Part shown: piece by piece, positions 26,052 through 33,231 of the stretch | How the letters are laid out: every line of letters begins with the position of its first letter | Numbering within the stretch: the stretch's first letter is position 1 | Source: Verrucomicrobiales bacterium | Lineage (GTDB): Bacteria; Verrucomicrobiota; Verrucomicrobiia; Limisphaerales; J093 | Length of the DNA stretch: 38,314 bases | Reading direction: 5' to 3' | Assembly (NCBI GenBank): GCA_015075445.1 | Contig: JABTUJ010000054.1 | Coordinates: 1 to 38,314, forward strand | The notes under the pieces: model-generated | Told to the model about the DNA's origin: nothing | Databases searched by the model: none | Seen by the model: the letters and a program-made list of their open reading frames with translations, nothing else | Made by a program: the position numbers and the translations under genes

Positions 26052-28415
26052 ATGACAGTGGAAAGTCTCGTCGTCCTTGTCGTGCTCACCGGGGCGGTGG
26101 GGTTGTTTGTCGCCGGACGGCTGCGCGTGGACCTGGTGGCGGTGCTGGTGCTGCTGGCGCTGGCCCTCACCGGGTTGGTCACGCCCGCTGAGGCGGTCGG
26201 CGGCTTCAGCAGCCCTGCGGTCGTGACGATCTGCGGCGTCTTCATCCTGAGCGCGGGCCTGCAGCGCACCGGCGTCGCCAACGCGCTCGGCCGTTGGGTC
26301 GAGCGCTTGGGCGGGCGCAGCGAGGCGCGCCTCGTCCTGGCGCTCATGGTCTCGGCGGCCGCGCTCTCCTTCTTCATGAACACCATGGCCATCGTCGCTC
26401 TGTTTCTCCCCGCGGTCATGGACCTGACCCGGCGCACCGGACTGGCGCCGTCGCGGCTGCTCATGCCGCTGACGTTCGGCGCCCTGCTCGGCGGGCTGAC
26501 GACGATGTTCGCCACGTTGCCCAATCTGCTCGCCAGCGCCGCGCTGAAGGAGGCCGGGCTGCGGCCGTTTGGCGTGTTCGATTTCCTGCCGGTGGGCGGC
26601 GCGGCGGCGGTGGTGGGGATTCTGTTCATGGCACTTCTCGGCCGGCGCCTGTTGCCCGTGAGCGGTTTGCACCAGGAGACGCCGGCCCTGCGCGGCTTGA
26701 ACCTGCGCGAGGCCTACGCACTCCACGAGCGCATGTTTGTCCTGCGCCTGCCGCCCGGCGGGGCGCTGGACGGACGCACCCTCGAACAGACCCGCCTCGG
26801 CTCGGCGCTGGGCCTGCACGTGGTCGGGATCTTGCGCGAGGACCGCACCCACCTGGCCCCTGACCGGACGACCCGGTTGCGCGCCCATGACCGGTTGCTC
26901 GTACAAGGCACGCCCGACCAGTTGAACGACCTGGAAGCCTGGCGCGGCTTGAGGGTCGGGGAGAGCGGGGCGGGGATCGAGGTCTGGCCACCAGCCGAGA
27001 TGGAGTTCGCGGAGGTCCAACTCGCGGACGGCTCGGGTTTCGTGGATCAAACGCTGCCCTGGATCGATGCCCGTCGCTCCTGGGGGGTGACCATCCTGGC
27101 CATCCGGCGGGGCGCCCAGGTCTATCGGAGTCGCCTTCAGGAACAGCGCCTGCAGCCGGGGGACGTGCTCCTCGTCCAGGGCCCGCACGACCGTATCCAA
27201 GCCCTGGGACACCGGGCCGGGCTGCAGGGACTCCGCAGCCTGTCCCGTGGGGAAATAGCCTCGGCCTACGATCTGCAATCACGGCTGTTCACCCTGGAAA
27301 TCCCTGACGCCTCGCCCCTCGCGGAGCACACGCTGGCGCAGAGCCGCCTCGGCGAGACGCTCGGGCTCACCGTTCTCGCGCTTTCACGCGCCGGACAGAA
27401 GGTCGTCATGCCCGGCCCACAGGAAACGTTGCGCGCGGGGGACGCGTTGCTGGTGGAGGGCCGTGCCGAGGATCTCCTGGCGTTGCAGGGCCTGCAGGAC
27501 CTGCAGATCGAATGGGAGGTGGCGCCGAACCTGCCCGAGTTTGAATCCGAGCAACTCGGCCTGATGGAAGCCGTCCTCTCGCCCCGCACGGCTCTGGCCG
27601 GCAAGAGCCTGAGGCAACTCCGATTCCGCGACCGCTACGGTCTGACCGTCATGGGCGTCTGGCACGCGGGCAAGGCCAACATCATGAAGCTCCGCGATGC
27701 GACGTTGCAGTTTGGCGACGCGCTCCTGCTTTACGGTCCGCGCGAGAAGCTCAAGCTCCTCGCTCAGGACCCGGATTTCATCGTGCTGACCCAGGCCATG
27801 CAGGAGTCGCCGGTGCGCGCGAAGGCCCCGTTGGCGGTGCTCGCCGTACTCGTGTTCCTCGGCCTGTCGGCCAGCAGTTGGATGCCCGTGTATGTCGCCG
27901 CCTTGACGGCTGCGGCGTTGATGGTCCTCGGTGGCTGCCTGCGCCTGGAAGACGCCTACGCTGCGGTCGAATGGCCGGCAGTGATCCTGATCGGCGGAAT
28001 GCTCCCGCTGGCAGCGGCGCTGGACCACACCGGTGCGGCGGCCTGGATGGCGGGAACGCTGATCGGGTCCCTTCAGGGAGCCAGCCCAGTGCTCATCCTC
28101 GCGAGCCTTTTCATCATCACGGCCCTGGCTGCGTGTGTGATACCCAGCGCTGCGGTGGTCGTTCTGCTGGCCCCCATCGCATTCGAGACCGCCGCCAAGT
28201 GCAACCTCCCGCCGCACGCCGCGATGATGACGGTGGCCCTCGCCGCCGCCAGCGCCTTCAACAGCCCAGTGTCGCATCCCTCGAACGTGCTCATCATGGG
28301 ACCGGGCGGCTACCGGTTCGTGGATTTCCTCAAGGTGGGTCCGCTGCTCACCCTGCTGGTTCTGACCGTGGTGCTGGTCGTACTGCCGTGGGTCTGGCCG
28401 CTGACCGGCCCATGA
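26052..28415 (+). CDS. SLC13-family transporter with four RCK_C-like domains
   Basis: A 787-residue membrane carrier. The first membrane half (about 5-203) contains FFMNTMAIVAL and, in place of the usual GTPPN, FATLPN. The second half (about 590-787) contains VIPSAAVVVLLAP and SAFNSPVSHPSNVLIMGPGG. Between them lie four similar RCK_C-like units at about 226-290, 317-382, 410-475 and 502-570, each ending in a strand like DxLLVQG or DALLLYGP. Related proteins normally carry two, which explains the extra length of about 190 residues. The start ATG is 18 bp after mgtE. The substrate is unknown, and binding of a nucleotide second messenger is inference. Confidence 0.88.
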   Translation: MTVESLVVLVVLTGAVGLFVAGRLRVDLVAVLVLLALALTGLVTPAEAVGGFSSPAVVTICGVFILSAGLQRTGVANALGRWVERLGGRSEARLVLALMVSAAALSFFMNTMAIVALFLPAVMDLTRRTGLAPSRLLMPLTFGALLGGLTTMFATLPNLLASAALKEAGLRPFGVFDFLPVGGAAAVVGILFMALLGRRLLPVSGLHQETPALRGLNLREAYALHERMFVLRLPPGGALDGRTLEQTRLGSALGLHVVGILREDRTHLAPDRTTRLRAHDRLLVQGTPDQLNDLEAWRGLRVGESGAGIEVWPPAEMEFAEVQLADGSGFVDQTLPWIDARRSWGVTILAIRRGAQVYRSRLQEQRLQPGDVLLVQGPHDRIQALGHRAGLQGLRSLSRGEIASAYDLQSRLFTLEIPDASPLAEHTLAQSRLGETLGLTVLALSRAGQKVVMPGPQETLRAGDALLVEGRAEDLLALQGLQDLQIEWEVAPNLPEFESEQLGLMEAVLSPRTALAGKSLRQLRFRDRYGLTVMGVWHAGKANIMKLRDATLQFGDALLLYGPREKLKLLAQDPDFIVLTQAMQESPVRAKAPLAVLAVLVFLGLSASSWMPVYVAALTAAALMVLGGCLRLEDAYAAVEWPAVILIGGMLPLAAALDHTGAAAWMAGTLIGSLQGASPVLILASLFIITALAACVIPSAAVVVLLAPIAFETAAKCNLPPHAAMMTVALAAASAFNSPVSHPSNVLIMGPGGYRFVDFLKVGPLLTLLVLTVVLVVLPWVWPLTGP

Positions 28416-28582
28416 CTTCAGGAGTCGCGACAACGTTCCGGGCCTCGCCCCGCAACCGCCTGCCCCTGGGGATTCCCCCTCGATCCCGTCGCCATGCCGC
28501 CTCCAACGCGGCAGCGATGCCGACGCTGCCACCGCCCATCACCCCAGCGTCAAACTCACGCGTACCAAGCCTGCCGGCAGAG

Positions 28583-28873
28583 TCAGGTGCGTTTCGACCT
28601 GCGCGGGCGCGACGGGAGAGGGTGTGGAGTCGTCACGGCGTCACTGAGCGGTGCCGGCAAATGCTGCACGAGCGACGCGCTGGGAATAGGCGATGGTGTG
28701 GGAGTCGGTGGCGGGAGGATGGGCGGCAGGCCGTCGGCGCTCACGGGCGCGGCAAGTTCCGCCTCGGCACGCAGCCAGAATTCGTCGTCGCGTCCGGCTG
28801 GCTGCCCGGCCTGCTCCCACAAGAAGTAGGCTCGTTCCGCAATGGCTTCGTGGGTCGGCGCTGTCTGGTTCAT
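28583..28873 (-). CDS. DUF2934-domain protein
   Basis: A 96-residue protein. The N-terminal part, HEAIAERAYFLWEQAG and RDDEFWLRAEAEL, is a clear DUF2934 domain, a short helical motif of unknown function often seen in bacteria with stress-type regulons. The rest is a Pro/Ser-rich, likely disordered tail ending in basic residues. ATG 28873 starts just before the domain; the frame is open further upstream (to 28972) with alternative Met codons. It lies about 95 bp downstream of the beta-CASP hydrolase's ideal end, on the same strand. Confidence 0.72.
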   Translation of the reverse strand: MNQTAPTHEAIAERAYFLWEQAGQPAGRDDEFWLRAEAELAAPVSADGLPPILPPPTPTPSPIPSASLVQHLPAPLSDAVTTPHPLPSRPRRSKRT

Positions 28874-29073
28874 GGTATTCTTCGTCGAGCGGTCAATCTG
28901 ACGCGATGCGATGGATAGATTCATGAACGAGGTCTTTAACGGTGCGGTTTGCACTGACCGGTTCAGAGTCAATTAGCATAACGCTGTCGCCCGTGCGGGC
29001 AACAGCGGTCTGATCCGCGACGTTTGCGGATGAGTTGCGCCAGCGGCTTTCCGTCCGCGTGCCTCACCGTGGG

Positions 29074-30360
29074 TCAGCACCACCGGGGCCGGCTTGGGGC
29101 GAGATGGCCGAACCACGCGAGCAGGGCGGTTTGGCCCGCGTGGGCGCTGAAGCCGTTGAGCGTGTGGATGCCTGCCTTTACCGCCACGCGTTCGCCGAAG
29201 ATCCTCACCGACTTGTCCCCGTCCACCAGCCGGCGCCCCAGCGTGCCTTCGCTTTGGTAGCCGACAATCATCACGACCGTGTCCGACTGCCAGAGGCCGT
29301 GCTTGAGATGGTGGAGGATGCGTCCGGCGTTGCACATGCCCGAGCCCGCCATAATGAGACAGGGCCCGGGCACGTCGTTGAGCTTCATTGAATCCTCGGC
29401 GGTGGGTGTGGGCTGCACATGGCGCGGGCGGCGGTCGGCCGCACGCGCGCGCTCCATCGCCCTCGCCTCGGCGTCGAACAGGTCCGGGTGGCGGCGATAG
29501 ATCCGGGTCGCTTCGATCGCCATCGGACTGTCGAGAAAGACCGGGAAGCGCTTCACCTTGCCCGCGCAGAACAACTCATCGAGGTGGTAGAGCAGTTGCT
29601 GGGTGCGCCCCACGGCGAAGGCCGGCACCAGGATGCGCGACCTTCGCCGCACCGCCTCCTGGATGATGGCGCGAAACTCGGCGAGCGTTTCGGGCAACGG
29701 CTTGTTGTCCCGATCCCCATAGGTGGATTCCAGGAAGACCAGGTCCGCGTGTTCGAACGGCACCGCGTCCCGCACAATGGCCAGGTGCGCGGGGCCCAGA
29801 TCGCCGGAGAAGACGACTGTCTTCGTCTTCCCGCCTTCCTGAACGCTCAACTGGATGCTCGCCGACCCGAGCATATGACCGGCAATCGCGTAGCGGGCGG
29901 TGACGCCGCGCGCGGGCGAAAAGACCCGACCGAATTCGACCTCGCGGAAACGCTCCAGAGTCTCCTCAACTTCACCGGCGTCGTAGAGCGGTTTGACGGG
30001 CGGCTTCCCGGCGCGCTCACGTTTGCGGTTCTGTCGTGCGACGTCGTAGGACTGCACCTTCGCCGAGTCGCGCAGAATCAGCCCGGCGAGGTCGCGGGTG
30101 GCATCGGTGGCGTGAATGGCGCCCGGATAGCCCCCCTTCAGCAGCAGCGGCAGCCGCCCCACGTGGTCCAAGTGCGCGTGGGTGACCAGCACGGCGTCGA
30201 GGCGCTTGGGGGACAGGCCGGCGGGCCGAACGTTCCTGGCTTCGAGGCGGGCGCCCCCCTGGAACATGCCGAAGTCCACCAGGATTCGCGCCTGCTCGGT
30301 TTCAACCAGATAGGCGGAGCCGGTGACCTCACCGGCGGCGCCGTGCAGAGTGATTCTCAT
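29074..30360 (-). CDS. Beta-CASP metallo-beta-lactamase RNA-processing-type hydrolase, C-terminus frameshifted
   Basis: MBL-fold enzyme with beta-CASP and RMMBL parts, of the class that includes CPSF-like ribonucleases. Zinc motif II is THAHLDH (60-66), with GHMLGSASI, FSGDLG, the beta-CASP segment ILVPAFAVGRTQQLLYHL, MAGSGMCNAGRILHHL and the C-terminal GFSAHAGQ. The readable frame ends in ...LAPSRPRWC at 29074. The expected continuation (VVLTHGEARGRK, then PLAQLIRKRRGSD) exists downstream in two other frames to a stop at 28969. That is explained by one missing G near 29083 and one extra A in the AAA run at 29048-29050. All catalytic motifs lie before the break. It is divergent from the zinc-ribbon gene. 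Confidence 0.88.
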   Translation of the reverse strand: MRITLHGAAGEVTGSAYLVETEQARILVDFGMFQGGARLEARNVRPAGLSPKRLDAVLVTHAHLDHVGRLPLLLKGGYPGAIHATDATRDLAGLILRDSAKVQSYDVARQNRKRERAGKPPVKPLYDAGEVEETLERFREVEFGRVFSPARGVTARYAIAGHMLGSASIQLSVQEGGKTKTVVFSGDLGPAHLAIVRDAVPFEHADLVFLESTYGDRDNKPLPETLAEFRAIIQEAVRRRSRILVPAFAVGRTQQLLYHLDELFCAGKVKRFPVFLDSPMAIEATRIYRRHPDLFDAEARAMERARAADRRPRHVQPTPTAEDSMKLNDVPGPCLIMAGSGMCNAGRILHHLKHGLWQSDTVVMIVGYQSEGTLGRRLVDGDKSVRIFGERVAVKAGIHTLNGFSAHAGQTALLAWFGHLAPSRPRWC

Positions 30361-30577
30361 CGTGATCGGTGGCGGCGTTCATGAACTGGGAAGTCCCATA
30401 GCAGAACCGCAGGCCGCGCACAACTCATCGCGTGACACGGTCTTGATCCGGCGATAGGGTCGAGAGCAGGAACCCAGCCCGTATCCGCCGCCGAACGCCC
30501 GGCTGCGAGTGTGCGGCCGTTTCCACGGGACGCCGAACGCGGCGACGAGACAGTCCAAAGTAGAACGGAGTCAAGCC

Positions 30578-31069
30578 ATGAGTGATCTGAAGTTCACCTG
30601 TCAAACCTGCGGTCAACCCATTCTCGTGGCAGCGAATGAGGTTGGACGTCAGCTTGCCTGCCCAAGCTGCAAGACGCTGCTCACCGTACCGAAGGCTCCG
30701 CCGGAATCCGTCGCTCAGTCGCCAGCGCCCCCGACCGCGACAGAGCCGCCACCGCTTCCGGTACCGCCCCCAGGCGGGAACTCACCCTTGCGACTTGAAC
30801 CTGCCGAGGCCTCGGTTAGCGCCGCGACGACCCACACCGCGGCGGAGCTCCGACGGGTGCTCGGCCCGGAGCAGGACCCCAGCCCTGAGCCCGCCGCCAC
30901 GGCGGAAGCCGGGACGGCCGCGGAACCGACCACCGACGCCGAGCACGCCGAGTCGGAGGTGCAGAAGCACCGGCTCGCGGAACCGGAAAGGACCGCCGGT
31001 ACCGCCGCACCGGCCGCGCCCGCGAAGCCGGACGACCCGCCACCGGGGGCCGCGAGTCGATCCACGTGA
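30578..31069 (+). CDS. Zinc-ribbon protein with a disordered Pro/Ala-rich tail
   Basis: A 163-residue protein. The N-terminal 40 residues hold a zinc ribbon with two CxxC knuckles (FTCQTCGQPI and LACPSCKTLL). The remainder is low-complexity, rich in Pro, Ala, Glu and Thr, and probably disordered. The start ATG 30578 has an excellent GGAG 7 nt upstream. No enzymatic domain is seen. Similar ribbons (IxFxCxxCGQ...CPxC) occur at the N-terminus of many planctomycete/verrucomicrobial signalling or membrane proteins, so this may be a truncated or stand-alone adaptor. Confidence 0.7.
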   Translation: MSDLKFTCQTCGQPILVAANEVGRQLACPSCKTLLTVPKAPPESVAQSPAPPTATEPPPLPVPPPGGNSPLRLEPAEASVSAATTHTAAELRRVLGPEQDPSPEPAATAEAGTAAEPTTDAEHAESEVQKHRLAEPERTAGTAAPAAPAKPDDPPPGAASRST

Positions 31070-31138
31070 GCCCCGCCACAACCACCGCAACCTGGGAACG
31101 CAACCGAAAGTCGGCGCGCCGCACGCGGACCCGGGCGT

Positions 31139-32845
31139 TTAGGAACGCGCCGCTCGGGGGTGGGCCTGCCTTCCGGGGCGCGGGCGAGGGCCGTTCAGGA
31201 GGCTCCCCAGCCAGGTGTAGCGGACGAGCGTCTGGTAAGAGAGCAGCGACAGGGCCACAATGAGGCTGGTGATCAACACGAACTTGACGGTGGCCCCCAA
31301 CGGCCAGTCGCGAACCCACCATTGCGCCAGGAGGACGAGGGGCAGGTGGACGAGGTAAAGCCAGTAAGCGCTGTCTGACAGCCAGCGCATCGTCGGGTGC
31401 TCCTGCACCAACAGCGACCGGAACAGCCCCATACACGCAAACGTCATCAACCAGGCGTAGAGGACCTGCAGGAGGACCGACAGCGGGCGCTGGAGTTCCC
31501 CAAGCCTCCATGGCGCGCTCAGCCCGAACACGCCCGTGGACAGCTCGAGGCCAACCGGGAAGACGATCAACACCGTCAACGGCAGCAACCACCGCCAGCC
31601 CCGCCCCACTCTCCCCTCCTGGTCGTCGGCCTCGTAGTACAGGATGCCGAAACCGAAGAAAATCGCGTAGTAGAGGAAGACGTGGGGCATGGGGAGCAGC
31701 CCGACCGAGGTGTCCGGACCAAATCCGCCGCTGGTGGCGCCCATGACGGTCTGCGGCACGGCGGTCAGCGGCAACAGCCAAAGCAGGCGGGTAGGCGACA
31801 ACACCAGCCAACCCGGCGCCCCCCGCCACCCGCGCCACTCGGCGACCAGAAATCCGACGGAGAACAGGAGCACCAGCCACCAGAGAAACCAAAGAAACCA
31901 GAGATGATGGAACACGGGAACGAGATACAACCACGTGACCACGGATCCCAGGCCGCGCGGTCCGTCCACCACCGAGCCGCCCCGCTGCCCGTCGGCACCG
32001 TCCCGCACCCGCACCTCGAGGTTGTCCTCACCGCGCAACAGGGCCCGCACCTGTTCCCGACCGTGTCGCACCGACGCTTCCTCGACCGGCACCTGCAGCA
32101 TGCCCGCAATCATCCGGGTCAGCGCCCAGTCGGTGGACGCCACGTCGGCGGGTGTCTCGCCGCGCTGGTTCCGGGCCTCGAGATCCGCCCCGTGCTGGAC
32201 GAGCAGCCGCACCACCTCCGCGCGCCCAAGAAACGCCGCGGCGTGCAGCGCCGTGGCCCCGTCGCGAGCGCGAGCGCTGAGATCCGCGCCATGCTCGATC
32301 AGGACGCGCGCCGCCTCGAACCGGCCGAGGAACGCCGCCACGACCAGCGGCGGACTGCCCCACTCCGGATGCGGTCCGTTCACCTCGGCACCCTCCACCA
32401 GAAACCGCCGCAGCTCAACCGGGTTGTCTGCGACGATGGCGTCGAACACGACGGTCCGGGACTGTTCCGTTGCCGACGGGCCGCGGCGCCCCACCCCCGG
32501 CCGCATGACGAGCCCCGCGACCACGAACATCAGCGGGACGAGGGTCGCCAAGCCTAACAGGCAGGGCAGGAGGATGCGACGGAACCTCTGCGTGATCAGC
32601 CCCCGCAACCCTCGCCGCCGCCAGAGCATCGCGGTGAAGAAGCCGCTGACCAGGAAGAACAAGGGCATGCGGAACCCATGACACGCCTGCTCGAAGAGGA
32701 GGAACGCGAGGTTGCGGCTCTTGTCCTGAACCAGCCAGGGCAGGCCCGCGGCGAACGAAAGAGCGGCGTGGAAGGCGATGCCCAGCAGCATCGCGCTTGC
32801 CCGCAGTGCATCCAGGTCGTGCCGCCGAGGAATCGAGTCCATCAT
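31139..32845 (-). CDS. Acyltransferase-3-type membrane protein with inserted ankyrin repeats
   Basis: A 568-residue membrane protein of the acyltransferase 3/OpgC-like family, which acylates sugars or glycans at the membrane. The N-terminal signature RRHDLDALRASAMLLGIAFH contains the R-x10-H pair (R15, H26), followed by FRMPLFFLVSGFF. After the third helix (about 92-114) a soluble block at about 130-250 contains three to four ankyrin repeats (SPPLVVAAFLGRFEAARVLI, TALHAAAFLGRAEVVRLLV, ETPADVAS). Helices resume at about 300 and run to about 550. ATG 32845 is used; an adjacent ATG follows. It lies about 51 bp after the repaired end of the kinase gene, on the same strand, so it is probably co-transcribed. 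Confidence 0.85.
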   Translation of the reverse strand: MMDSIPRRHDLDALRASAMLLGIAFHAALSFAAGLPWLVQDKSRNLAFLLFEQACHGFRMPLFFLVSGFFTAMLWRRRGLRGLITQRFRRILLPCLLGLATLVPLMFVVAGLVMRPGVGRRGPSATEQSRTVVFDAIVADNPVELRRFLVEGAEVNGPHPEWGSPPLVVAAFLGRFEAARVLIEHGADLSARARDGATALHAAAFLGRAEVVRLLVQHGADLEARNQRGETPADVASTDWALTRMIAGMLQVPVEEASVRHGREQVRALLRGEDNLEVRVRDGADGQRGGSVVDGPRGLGSVVTWLYLVPVFHHLWFLWFLWWLVLLFSVGFLVAEWRGWRGAPGWLVLSPTRLLWLLPLTAVPQTVMGATSGGFGPDTSVGLLPMPHVFLYYAIFFGFGILYYEADDQEGRVGRGWRWLLPLTVLIVFPVGLELSTGVFGLSAPWRLGELQRPLSVLLQVLYAWLMTFACMGLFRSLLVQEHPTMRWLSDSAYWLYLVHLPLVLLAQWWVRDWPLGATVKFVLITSLIVALSLLSYQTLVRYTWLGSLLNGPRPRPGRQAHPRAARS

Positions 32846-32896
32846 GGAGTGTGGTCGAGCGTTCAGGGACCGTTCGCTGCCAGGTCGCACTTGGCT

Positions 32897-33231
32897 TCAG
32901 CGTCGCACGATCCACGTGCCCAGCAGGCGGTCGTGCCACCCCTGATGGGGATGAAAAGCCGCGTGAACCGCGGCGCCGATCCAACCCAGAAGCAGCCCGG
33001 TGGCCAGGGCGAACGCGGCGGTGAATCTGCCGTCCTGGATCAGCGGAATCACCAGGAGCATCGGCAGAAAGAGCGGCAGCCAGACGACCGCCCACCGCGC
33101 CGCGAGGTTCAGCACGCTGGCGCGTCGCCCTTCACGGTCGACCACCGCCAGTCGGAACACCGAGTGACTGCAGGTGGTACGAAACGGCAGCTCCACGAGC
33201 TGAAACAGCGCCCTGGCCGCCAGCACCAGAG
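32897..33231 (-). pseudogene. Out-of-frame C-terminus of the kinase (RDD-like membrane segment)
   Basis: The segment LVLAARALFQLVELPFRT to HPHQGWHDRLLGTWIVRR, with two membrane helices, is the natural end of the kinase product but is one base out of frame with it. A single missing base near 33229 explains the break. In the intact reading the protein would be about 70 residues longer, ending in an RDD-type HxxQGWHD motif. Confidence 0.75.

Noticed and set aside
29419..30384. 321-codon plus-strand frame
   Set aside because: Antisense of the beta-CASP hydrolase.
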